NCBI GenBank assembly: GCA_910578235.1
Contig: CAJTPP010000069.1
Coordinates: forward strand, 4,323 to 14,377
Length of the DNA: 10,055 nucleotides
Reading direction: 5' to 3'
DNA from: an uncultured Clostridia bacterium
Lineage (GTDB): Bacteria > Bacillota > Clostridia > UBA1381
The notes beneath the pieces are model-generated. The model worked only from the letters and a program-made list of their open reading frames with translations. It was not told the origin of the DNA and did not search any database. Each line of letters starts with the position of its first letter. Within the stretch, counting starts at the first letter, position 1. Shown in pieces: positions 1 through 6,790 of the stretch. The position numbers were made by a program, and so were the translations under genes.

Positions 1-329
1 CTAATTGGGATTTTTTATATCGTGATGATAACGATCAGCGTGACAGCTCGGCGGCGGCAGTGGCAGCATGCGGACTTTTAGAGCTTGCAAAGCAATTGCC
101 TATTTATGACGGGGATAAAACAGTATATGAAGCCGCGGCGAAAGTGTTGATGGGAAAGCTGATAGAAAATTATATGTATACAAAAGAGGAAAGTAAAACT
201 GCGCTCCTTAAATCGGGTGTATACGCATATAAGTTAGGACTTTGTGTAAATGAGCCTGTTATCTGGGGTGATTACTATTTTATGGAGGCGCTTATAAGAC
301 TGCTGCATTATTACAGAATGTATTGGTAA
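1..329 (+). CDS. GH88 unsaturated glucuronyl hydrolase, C-terminal end (partial)
   Basis: The frame is open from the window's left edge (first full codon at 3) to TAA at 327-329, so only about the last 108 residues are present. Two stretches identify the family: RDSSAAAVAACGLLELAK (codons about 39-92), which matches the (R)DSSA.A.AACGLLELA segment of unsaturated glucuronyl hydrolases, and the closing VIWGDYYFMEALIRL, the family's usual IWGDY(Y/F)..EAL.RL ending. GH88 enzymes hydrate and open the 4,5-unsaturated uronic acid at the non-reducing end of disaccharides made by polysaccharide lyases, usually in the cytoplasm. The catalytic Asp residues lie upstream of the window and cannot be checked. 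The next gene is a polysaccharide lyase 37 bases downstream, as expected for the pathway. GTG at 60 is an internal Val codon, not a start. Confidence 0.9.
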   Translation, partial: NWDFLYRDDNDQRDSSAAAVAACGLLELAKQLPIYDGDKTVYEAAAKVLMGKLIENYMYTKEESKTALLKSGVYAYKLGLCVNEPVIWGDYYFMEALIRLLHYYRMYW

Positions 330-366
330 TGTTCAGAGATAAATAACGTGACGCCGGAGGTGCAAT

Positions 367-3144
367 ATGAAAAAAATCATATCAGCTTTACTTGTGTTTA
401 TATTAACAATGACATATGGGACGTGTTTAGTACTTGCTCAAGCCGATATAAAACAACTCGAATATCGTCAGCCTGTTAATACAGTCAGAGTGTCGGAAGA
501 AATACAATCGCTTCGTTATTCAAATACGGGATATGTGTGGAAAGATATCCCGTTTGTTCAAATCGGGGATATATGTTATTTTAATACGGTGGACGCGCGG
601 TTGTTGTCAGCAGGCGGCATGGAAATACGCGATGCAATGTATTTATCGGAGCAGGTTAATCCATATATCGGAGGATTTGACGATACTGTGGAAATTTTTA
701 AACAGGCATTGTTAAGTCTGGATGATAAGGAAACACTATCCGTTCTTGATGGTATGGAAAAACAGCTTATATCCATGAGTAATAATACAGATTATAAAAA
801 TGACAGTATGTACAGCAGATATGATGTGATGAAGTGCAGAAAACAAATAGAAGAGCTGATGGAGAGAAGAATGGAAAATCAATTTTTTATAGCAAGAAAA
901 GCAATACAAGATTGTATTGCAAATCAATTCATATATACGCAAAGTGTAGATGATAATGTTTTAAATTATTGCAGCGCAATATCCGAAACATCCGCAGCAG
1001 ATGGTATTTTGTGGGATGATATAAGAGAACTGGGAAACAATTCATCCGCGCTCACATCTATGTATAGACGTATTTTTCTTATGGCTCAGGCGTATCAATG
1101 TGAAAGCAGCCGTTACTGTAAAGATGATATGCTGCTGTCATCCATAAAAACAGCGCTTGACACAGCTGATAAATATTGGTATAATTCTCAAGTGAATATG
1201 TACACTAATTGGTGGGATTTCATGATTGGAGTGCCTGAAAGCTATTCAAAGACTCTTGCGATTGTCTGGGAAGAACTGTCCGGTCAGGAGCAGACAAGAT
1301 ATGCGTCAGCGTTGGAGTATTTTTGCCGTTATGAAGCATATAGCGGTGTTTCGGAAAAGGAAAATGAGTCGCAGGCGGGCGCGAATCTTGTTAATATATC
1401 GAACTATGATTACATAATGGGTGTGCTTACACAGGATATGTCAAAAACAGAAAGAGCCGTAAAAAAGTTCTATTCAGTATTTGAATATAATATGCCCGGC
1501 AGCGGTTTAGACGGGTTTTATGAAGACGGTAGTTTCTTACAGCACGGAGTTCCGTATAACGGCAGTTATGGACGAGAGTTTTTACAGGGTGTTGTTGATA
1601 TGGCGGAAAGTTTAAACGGCACAAAATGGGGATTTGCTGCTAAACATTATACTCTTATTAATGAATGGATTGATAACGGATATATACCTTTTGTTTTTCG
1701 GTCATGCATGATGGATATGGTAAACGGACGTGCTATAGTGCGTAATTACATTGATAAACAGTATGGTTATCAGGTAGGCAGAGTGATTTTGCATTATGCC
1801 AATATATTAAAAGATGTGCAAAAGAAAAAGGAATATTGTGAAACAGTCAAATACTGGTTTACCACTTCATCTGACACAGATAGGATTACATGGAGAACAA
1901 ATTGTGATCCCCTCTCTATGAATATAATGGAAAACGATACATATAAAGCTGTGGATCATAGTAAAAGAAAAACATATGTTTATTCCAATATGGATAGGAT
2001 TGTACATCGTCCGTGCGGAGAATGGGCAGTTGGTATCGGATTTTATTCAAGCCGTATCCCGAGTTATGAACTGACTAACGGAGAAAATCTCAAAGGCTGG
2101 TATACCGGCGCGGGAGCAGTTTATCTGTATAATGAGAATGATACCCAATATACTGATAATTATTGGATTACAGCGGATATGTATTCTATTGCGGGAACTA
2201 CGGCTGACAGCACTGTTCGCTACAGCGACGGCGAAGGTGAACATTACCAAAATGGAGACGCCGAAGGGTATTCCAGATGTGATTTTGCAGGGGGTATTGA
2301 GTATAATGATGTTGGCTTGGGAGCTATGGAGCTTGAACAGATTGATGCGGACGTATCAAATCTTACAGCAAAAAAATCATACTTTATGTTTCCTGAGGGA
2401 GTGCTGTGTATAGGAAGTAATATAAACGGAGGAAACGGAGAGGTTTATACTACAATAGAAAACAGAGCCGTTGAAAGCGGTAAATGCAGCCTGACTGTAA
2501 ATGGTGAAGATTATGTATTCGCAGATATGAATATGGAAGATGTGCAAACAGTAAATTTGTCAGGCGCATGCGGGGAAATAGGTTATTATTTTCCGAATAA
2601 AACGCGGCTTGAATTTAAGTACATTTTGCGTGAAGGCTCACAGTCAGATGTTAAATATAACGGCTCTCAACAAATAACGTCAAAGAATTTTTTTACAATA
2701 AAAAAACATCATGGTGAAAATCCGTCAGATGAATTCTACTCTTATATGATTTTACCGGGTAAAAGTGCGGCAGAAACAATAATGTATGCGGAAGATCCTG
2801 ATGTACGGCTGATTTGCGCTTCTGATGATATTCATGCGGTATGTCACAGGAAAACAAAAAAGACTGCTGCGGCATTTTATTCCGAAGGAGCATTTACAAT
2901 GGATGATGGTACAAAAATTGTATCAAATTCGCCGTTGCTGATGATAATTGATGAAGAAGGAAATATGGTATTATGTGATATAACAGGCAAGCTTACATCA
3001 GCAGAGATTACAATTTCAAAAGAAATAAATTATAGTGAAAGTGATGATGTTGAAATTGTTTATGGAGATAGCGGCACGTTGCTGAAGATTAATTTTTCGG
3101 ATAAAAAAAGGCGGCCTTTATATGTGAATAAAGTTGAAAAATAA
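367..3144 (+). CDS. Secreted PL8 family polysaccharide lyase (hyaluronate/chondroitin AC lyase type)
   Basis: A 925-residue lyase that would cut a uronic-acid-containing polymer outside the cell by beta-elimination. Residues 1-26 form a signal peptide (MKK, a hydrophobic core, then A24-Q-A26 before D27); no C-terminal anchor is seen. PL8 landmarks appear in order: NWWDFMIGVP (281-290) with the aromatic W282/W283 patch, GANLVN with the presumed catalytic N340, DGSFLQH with H393, YNGSYG with Y401, and GRAIVR with R455 and R459. The rest would be the beta-sandwich lyase domains. The catalytic Asn sits about 165 residues later than in the minimal chondroitin AC lyase, so residues 27 to about 190 are an extra N-terminal region I do not recognise. 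His and Tyr are 8 apart instead of the usual 9. ATG at 367 follows GGAGGTG (356-362). Hyaluronan is favoured as substrate because the neighbours handle GlcNAc; xanthan or chondroitin cannot be excluded. Confidence 0.88.
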   Translation: MKKIISALLVFILTMTYGTCLVLAQADIKQLEYRQPVNTVRVSEEIQSLRYSNTGYVWKDIPFVQIGDICYFNTVDARLLSAGGMEIRDAMYLSEQVNPYIGGFDDTVEIFKQALLSLDDKETLSVLDGMEKQLISMSNNTDYKNDSMYSRYDVMKCRKQIEELMERRMENQFFIARKAIQDCIANQFIYTQSVDDNVLNYCSAISETSAADGILWDDIRELGNNSSALTSMYRRIFLMAQAYQCESSRYCKDDMLLSSIKTALDTADKYWYNSQVNMYTNWWDFMIGVPESYSKTLAIVWEELSGQEQTRYASALEYFCRYEAYSGVSEKENESQAGANLVNISNYDYIMGVLTQDMSKTERAVKKFYSVFEYNMPGSGLDGFYEDGSFLQHGVPYNGSYGREFLQGVVDMAESLNGTKWGFAAKHYTLINEWIDNGYIPFVFRSCMMDMVNGRAIVRNYIDKQYGYQVGRVILHYANILKDVQKKKEYCETVKYWFTTSSDTDRITWRTNCDPLSMNIMENDTYKAVDHSKRKTYVYSNMDRIVHRPCGEWAVGIGFYSSRIPSYELTNGENLKGWYTGAGAVYLYNENDTQYTDNYWITADMYSIAGTTADSTVRYSDGEGEHYQNGDAEGYSRCDFAGGIEYNDVGLGAMELEQIDADVSNLTAKKSYFMFPEGVLCIGSNINGGNGEVYTTIENRAVESGKCSLTVNGEDYVFADMNMEDVQTVNLSGACGEIGYYFPNKTRLEFKYILREGSQSDVKYNGSQQITSKNFFTIKKHHGENPSDEFYSYMILPGKSAAETIMYAEDPDVRLICASDDIHAVCHRKTKKTAAAFYSEGAFTMDDGTKIVSNSPLLMIIDEEGNMVLCDITGKLTSAEITISKEINYSESDDVEIVYGDSGTLLKINFSDKKRRPLYVNKVEK

Positions 3145-3157
3145 TATGGTGATTGAT

Positions 3158-4246
3158 ATGAAACAATTATTGAAAAATCTAAGCATAAACGGAGAAATCC
3201 TTGACATTTTGTGCAAAGACGGCAAAATTGAAAAAATAGGCAGAATTGATGGTGAGGGGATAGATTTCGGCGGCAAGAGAGTATTTGCGGGACTTGTGGA
3301 TATTCATACTCATGGTATGGGCGGAATTGATACAATGGACGCGGAATTGGATAAGCTGTCATTGCTGTATGCAAATGCAGGTACAACAACGGTATATCCC
3401 ACAACAATGACCGCTCCGCGCGAGGATATTGTAAAGGTATTGACTGCGCCGGTTTCTGAAAAGGGAGCAAAAATAGCAGGTATTCACCTTGAAGGACCGT
3501 ATATAAGCGAAAAGTACAAGGGCGCTCAAAATGCTGATTTTATCAGATTACCTGATATAAATGAATTTAGGGAATATGACCGGGCTGCAATTGTAACGAT
3601 TGCCCCTGAATTATCGGGAGCGACAGAGTATATTAAAAATACGGATATGCTTGTGTGCATCGGTCATACGGCGGCTGATTATGATACTGCGGTAAAAGCG
3701 GCTGATGCAGGAGCAAAATGCGTGACGCATACATTTAATGCAATGCCGCCTTTACATCACCGTATGCCGTCAGTACTTGGCGCGGCGTTTGACAAGGATA
3801 TGTATATCCAGGTCATATGTGACGGCAAGCATATACACCCGTCAGTGATAAGAGTTTTGTATAAATTATTCGGATCGGACAGAATGGTTTTGATAAGCGA
3901 CAGTATGCGCGCGGCAGGACTTCCTGACGGTAAGTATGAATTTGGCGGACAGGAAATGACTGTTACGGACGGCATAGCAAGAACACCTGACGGAGCGCTT
4001 GCCGGAAGTACGTCAACTCTTTTTGACTGCGTGAAATGTGCGATAGACTTCGGTATTCCCGAAAGAGACGCGTTTAAAATGGCGAGTGAAACGCCTGCTG
4101 AAATGCTTGGACTAAACTGTGGAAAAATTGCGGAAGGATATGACTGTGATTTAGCTGTGCTTGATGGCAGCGGCAATATAGACACAGTAATCATCAATGG
4201 TGAAATTGTAAAAGGGGATATAAAAAATGAATTTGATTTTATGTAA
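3158..4246 (+). CDS. nagA: N-acetylglucosamine-6-phosphate deacetylase NagA
   Basis: A cytoplasmic amidohydrolase that removes acetate from GlcNAc-6-P to give GlcN-6-P. Counting from ATG 3158 (362 residues) all expected metal and catalytic residues are present: HTH at H50/H52, HLEGPYIS with E112, IGHTAADYD with H170, THTFNAM with H191, and the catalytic Asp in LISDSMRAAG at D248. Length is normal for NagA. Three in-frame starts compete: TTG 3134, which overlaps the lyase gene, ATG 3146, directly after the lyase stop, and ATG 3158. I chose 3158 because GGTGAT (3148-3153) precedes it and MKQLLKNLSI fits the usual NagA beginning; none has a strong ribosome binding site. The gene lies 13 bases after the lyase stop and overlaps the next gene by 20 bases, so translation is probably coupled. 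Confidence 0.93.
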   Translation: MKQLLKNLSINGEILDILCKDGKIEKIGRIDGEGIDFGGKRVFAGLVDIHTHGMGGIDTMDAELDKLSLLYANAGTTTVYPTTMTAPREDIVKVLTAPVSEKGAKIAGIHLEGPYISEKYKGAQNADFIRLPDINEFREYDRAAIVTIAPELSGATEYIKNTDMLVCIGHTAADYDTAVKAADAGAKCVTHTFNAMPPLHHRMPSVLGAAFDKDMYIQVICDGKHIHPSVIRVLYKLFGSDRMVLISDSMRAAGLPDGKYEFGGQEMTVTDGIARTPDGALAGSTSTLFDCVKCAIDFGIPERDAFKMASETPAEMLGLNCGKIAEGYDCDLAVLDGSGNIDTVIINGEIVKGDIKNEFDFM

Positions 4247-5819
4247 GAACTATGAGGAAATGTCGAATAAAGCGGCTGAGCTTATAGCTGAGCAGATAAA
4301 CTCAAAACCCGCCAGTGTGCTCGGTCTTGCGACAGGCGCAACGCCTGTGGGCACATACAGCCGTTTAATTGAGATGTGTAAAAACAATGAGGTTGATTTT
4401 AAAAATATTATAACTTTTAATCTTGACGAGTATTATCCGATAAGCCGTGATAATGCTCAGAGTTATTATAGTTTTATGAGAGAAAATCTGTTTAATCATA
4501 TTAACATTAATCCCGATAATACGCATATTCCAAATGGCGAAGCGTTAAATCCCACAGAGGAATGTACAGAATATGAAAATGAGATTGCGAATTACGGCGG
4601 AATAGATTTGCAGATACTCGGTATAGGCAGAAACGGACATATCGGCTTTAACGAGCCGTCGGAGGCGCTTAACTCTTTCACTCACCTTACAAATCTTACA
4701 CAGGATACGATAGAGGCAAACGCGCACTTCTTTGAGGATAAAAGCAAGGTTCCGACACACGCGCTTACAATGGGAATGGCAACTATATTTAAAGCAAAAA
4801 AAATAGTATTACTGGCGAATGGGCGCTCAAAGCTTAACGCGGTGAAAGCTCTGTTTTCAGATGATATAACAACAGACATACCTGCGACAATGCTGAAAAT
4901 GCACCCTGATGTTACGGTAATATGTGATTATGACGCATATGCTGATACGAGGATTGGTATAGATATAGGGGGAATGAGCGCAAAAGTTGGCGTGCTTGAA
5001 AATAACGAGATAATAGAACGCATAGATGTTCCTGTGTCAAACGATATGACAGCGGATAAGATTGTGGATGATTTAATAGCGGTATGTAAAGAGCTGATAC
5101 TGCATTACCACGTTGGTTCAATTGGTATAGGAGTGCCTGGAATTATCACAGACGGGAAAATAACCACGGCAAATCTGCCGTTTAAGGATTACGCATTAGG
5201 TGAGGTTTTGGGCAATGCGCTTAAAGTACCTGTAAAAATGGATAATGACGCGAATTGTGCGGCATTGGGCGAGCAAATCGCAGGAGCCGGCAGAGGAGCG
5301 GATAATCTGATACTGGTGACGCTTGGAACAGGAGTAGGAGCCGGAATAATTATAGACGGCAAGATATATTCGGGCAGAGGAGCGGCAGGCGAGGTCGGAC
5401 ATATGCGTATAGAGAAGGACGGTAAACGGTGCGGCTGCGGAAAGAGAGGCTGCTGGGAAAAATATGCGTCGGTATCAGCGCTTATTGAACAGACAAAAGA
5501 AGCCGCAGAGGAAAGACCGCAGAGTATTCTTGCCGAGTGTGCTAAAGACGGAATAGACGGAAGAACAATATTTAGCGCAATGGATAAAGGTTCAAAGACG
5601 GCTCAGGAGGTATATGACAGTTATATCGACTACCTTGCAATTGGTATGGAAAATCTGATAAATATATTTGACCCGGAGCTGATTTTAATAGCAGGAGGAA
5701 TATCGAAAGAAAATGAAAGACTGTTAAATCCGCTGAAGGAAAGATTAAAGCCATTTGACAGGATAGAAATAGCTGCGCTTAAAAACGACGCGGGAATAAT
5801 CGGCGCGGCAGGACAGTAA
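4227..5819 (+). CDS. nagB: Fusion: glucosamine-6-phosphate deaminase (NagB) + ROK family sugar kinase
   Basis: One uninterrupted 530-codon frame carries two complete enzymes. Residues 1 to about 240 are NagB (GlcN-6-P to fructose-6-P plus ammonia): GLATGATPVGTY phosphate loop at 33-44, D67 in FNLDEYY, and N136, H138, E143 in GIGRNGHIGFNEP. This matches the Bacillus-type active site, where Asn replaces the Asp of the E. coli enzyme. Residues 242-530 are a full-length ROK kinase: IGIDIGG (243-249), GVPG (302-305), catalytic D341 in DNDANCAA, LGTGVGAG (366-373), sugar-contact E389 and H392 in GEVGHM, and zinc motif C402-C404-C409 followed by E411. No HTH is present, so this half is an enzyme, not a repressor. 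There is essentially no linker. GlcNAc kinase is the natural role here but specificity is inferred. AAGGGG (4211-4216) precedes ATG 4227, which overlaps nagA by 20 bases. Confidence 0.93.
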   Translation: MNLILCKNYEEMSNKAAELIAEQINSKPASVLGLATGATPVGTYSRLIEMCKNNEVDFKNIITFNLDEYYPISRDNAQSYYSFMRENLFNHININPDNTHIPNGEALNPTEECTEYENEIANYGGIDLQILGIGRNGHIGFNEPSEALNSFTHLTNLTQDTIEANAHFFEDKSKVPTHALTMGMATIFKAKKIVLLANGRSKLNAVKALFSDDITTDIPATMLKMHPDVTVICDYDAYADTRIGIDIGGMSAKVGVLENNEIIERIDVPVSNDMTADKIVDDLIAVCKELILHYHVGSIGIGVPGIITDGKITTANLPFKDYALGEVLGNALKVPVKMDNDANCAALGEQIAGAGRGADNLILVTLGTGVGAGIIIDGKIYSGRGAAGEVGHMRIEKDGKRCGCGKRGCWEKYASVSALIEQTKEAAEERPQSILAECAKDGIDGRTIFSAMDKGSKTAQEVYDSYIDYLAIGMENLINIFDPELILIAGGISKENERLLNPLKERLKPFDRIEIAALKNDAGIIGAAGQ

Positions 5820-5842
5820 TCAGCGGATATATTGCTGATTTT
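5818..5842 (+). terminator. Weak hairpin overlapping the nagB-ROK stop codon
   Basis: A 7-bp inverted repeat, AATCAGC (5818-5824) and GCTGATT (5834-5840), with a 9-base loop and a short T-run (5839-5842). The left arm begins inside the stop codon. It is poor in GC and short, so probably only a partial terminator or an RNA-stabilising 3' hairpin; the much stronger one is at 6003-6040. Confidence 0.4.
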
Positions 5843-6002
5843 GGAATAAACCATTTTGTATTTGTAAAATCAGAAAAAATTTTAGAATAGATAATCGGAA
5901 TGTCTGAAATTATTTTAAAAGATTAATGATGTATAAACAAATGCGTTTCTAACAGGCAATTCTTATAAAACAGTAAAGTTTTTGTCTGTAAAACGGGATC
6001 AT
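5843..6002. other. Intergenic stretch without a recognisable gene
   Basis: AT-rich sequence between the two hairpins after the sugar operon. I see no convincing ORF; the longest with a plausible start is an 8-codon ATG frame at 5899. No clear promoter or riboswitch shape is visible. It is best read as the 3' untranslated part of the sugar operon transcript running to the strong terminator. Confidence 0.4.
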
Positions 6003-6040
6003 AAAATATCCTATCGTTATAAAACGATAGGATATTTTTT
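6003..6040 (+). terminator. Strong intrinsic terminator, probably bidirectional
   Basis: A perfect 16-bp inverted repeat: AAAATATCCTATCGTT (6003-6018) pairs with 6023-6038 around an ATAA loop, and the T-run continues to 6040. The mirror-image A-run at 6003-6006 gives a T-run on the other strand, so it could stop both directions. It lies about 185 bases after the sugar operon and separates it from the decayed mobile DNA. Confidence 0.8.
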
Positions 6041-6086
6041 AATATAACATATTACTATACTAAACATTTGAACAAGGTATTGTGTG

Positions 6087-6115
6087 TTTACATCGGAAAA
6101 ACTGTTACTTGTAAT
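6087..6115 (+). promoter_or_regulatory. Possible sigma-A promoter before the integrase relic
   Basis: TTTACA (6087-6092) and TGTAAT (6110-6115) each match the consensus at 5 of 6 positions with a 17-base spacer. It points toward the integrase pseudogene. No intact gene follows, so it may be a chance match or a leftover of the mobile element. Confidence 0.3.
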
Positions 6116-6146
6116 ACGTCCGCGTCAGATAGCCGCAACAGAGTGA

Positions 6147-6470
6147 ATATTAAACCGCATTGAGGTATTAGAGATTTGCAAAACCTATGATTATGTCATA
6201 AGGTAAGCAGACGGAAGTATTTATAACCCGAACAGTATTAACAGCGTTATTCGCAAAATGACGGATAAAATCGGTTTACCTCCTTGCAGGGTACACGATT
6301 ACCGACACGCATTAGCAAGCCTGTTATTTGAAAGTGGAACACCGCTTGCAGATGTAACAATTCAGTTAGGACACGGACAGACAAGCACAACGGAGCGTAT
6401 TTATATACACCGTTCCAATGTCGCAAAGGCTGAAAATGCACAAACATTATCAAACGCAATCGGAATTTAA
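6147..6470 (+). pseudogene. Tyrosine recombinase (phage/ICE integrase), C-terminal relic
   Basis: The intact tail from ATG 6258 (70 codons) carries the recombinase catalytic end: HDYRHALAS with the box II H-x-x-R, LGHGQTSTT with the second His region, and RIYIH with the presumed nucleophile Tyr. The same frame reads clearly integrase-like upstream of that ATG: EICKTYDYVIR, then TAA at 6204-6206, then ADGSIYNPNSINSVIRKM. One nonsense codon therefore interrupts what was continuous coding, and the frame is closed again by TGA at 6144-6146. The SAM-like DNA-binding domain and the box I Arg region (about 250 residues) are missing. Such genes insert and excise prophages and conjugative elements; this one cannot work. 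It marks the edge of a decayed element that may have carried the accessory genes to the right. Confidence 0.8.
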
Positions 6471-6478
6471 TTGTAAAA

Positions 6479-6512
6479 GTGTTAGAAAAAAGTAGTCAAA
6501 GGTGTTAGAAAA
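6479..6512 (+). repeat. Two direct repeats just after the integrase relic (possible arm-type sites)
   Basis: GTGTTAGAAAA occurs at 6479-6489 and 6502-6512, a period of 23 bases, each preceded by an A-rich trio. The pair starts 9 bases after the integrase stop codon. Integrases of phages and conjugative elements often have short direct repeats next to their gene as arm-type binding sites, so this is a reasonable but unproven reading. Confidence 0.4.
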
Positions 6513-6544
6513 CAAAAAGAAAAACGGCTCAAAACCGCCGTTTT
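6512..6544 (-). terminator. Intrinsic terminator at the end of the candidate small RNA
   Basis: Arms AAAACGGC (6521-6528) and GCCGTTTT (6537-6544) form an 8-bp stem with an 8-base loop. Read on the minus strand the stem is followed by a long T-rich tract (6524 down to 6514), so termination is much better supported on this strand than on the plus strand, where only four T's follow. Confidence 0.7.
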
Positions 6545-6641
6545 AAGCCATTCTCTTGTGGCAGAGAAGGAGCGAAACCTTTCACTCTCTCGCATTCCTC
6601 TAAAGGGGCGTGTTTACGCCATTTTCTCGAACTTCATTCTG
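6514..6641 (-). ncRNA. Candidate structured small RNA with its own promoter and terminator
   Basis: Transcription from the promoter at 6648-6676 would start near 6641 and end at the terminator at 6512-6544, giving about 125-130 nt. Hairpins seen by eye on the minus strand: GGCGT/ACGCC (6620-6616 with 6611-6607, 4-base loop); a longer imperfect stem-loop at about 6591-6558, with the core GAGTG/CGCTC; GCCA/TGGC around 6561-6546; then the terminator stem. A 7-residue frame (MKFEKMA, 6637-6614) begins only a few bases after the predicted start, with no room for a ribosome binding site, so it is probably not translated. I do not recognise an RNA family. Part of the sequence vaguely recalls a decayed tRNA 3' half (CCA preceded by a T-arm-like hairpin), which may hint at an old attachment site. 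It could also be an attenuator left behind by a lost downstream gene. Confidence 0.45.
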
Positions 6642-6647
6642 TTTGAC

Positions 6648-6676
6648 ATTGTATCAGAAATCGGCGGATTTGTCAA
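6648..6676 (-). promoter_or_regulatory. Near-consensus sigma-A promoter for the candidate small RNA
   Basis: On the minus strand: -35 TTGACA (6676-6671, 6 of 6), exactly 17 bases, then -10 TACAAT (6653-6648, 5 of 6) preceded by an extended TGA. It points away from the minus-strand genes to the right and toward the integrase relic, and no protein gene of useful size begins within the next 130 bases on that strand. Confidence 0.7.
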
Positions 6677-6790
6677 ATTAAGTTTTAATATGTTTATTAA
6701 ATATAACTCTATTATTCTTCATTATCAATTTTAGGCGGAGATAGGTTGTCTTTTATATTATCAGCAAGTTACTTCTTTTGTTTTCATAGG
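6677..6790. other. AT-rich gap downstream of the two-helix membrane protein gene
   Basis: There is no intact gene and no obvious terminator here for the minus-strand genes to the right. On the minus strand a short coding-like end reads LADNIKDNLSPPKIDNEE to TAA at 6714-6712, and an ATG at 6787 in another frame begins MKTKEV; together they may be a frameshifted remnant of a tiny protein. Support is weak. Confidence 0.25.

Noticed and set aside
3134..3157. Upstream TTG or ATG 3146 start for nagA
   Set aside because: TTG 3134 lies inside the lyase gene and neither has a ribosome binding site; ATG 3158 is slightly better supported, though the choice is not certain.
3060..3470. 136-codon minus-strand ORF across the lyase-nagA junction
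   Set aside because: Both plus-strand genes are well supported here, and the minus frame shows no recognisable motif or ribosome binding site.
3757..4197. 146-codon minus-strand ORF
   Set aside because: It is a shadow of nagA, whose metal-binding and catalytic residues are all present in the opposite frame.
6545..6640. tRNA gene on the minus strand
   Set aside because: A CCA-like end and a T-arm-like hairpin can be drawn, but the T-loop lacks TTCRA, no matching 5' acceptor strand is found and there is no proper anticodon arm. At most it is a decayed tRNA-like scar.
6558..6734. Plus-strand GTG frame of about 58 codons (VAEKERNLSLSRIP...)
   Set aside because: It is antisense to the promoter and hairpins of the candidate RNA, has no ribosome binding site, and resembles the spurious peptides often obtained by reading tRNA-like DNA backwards.
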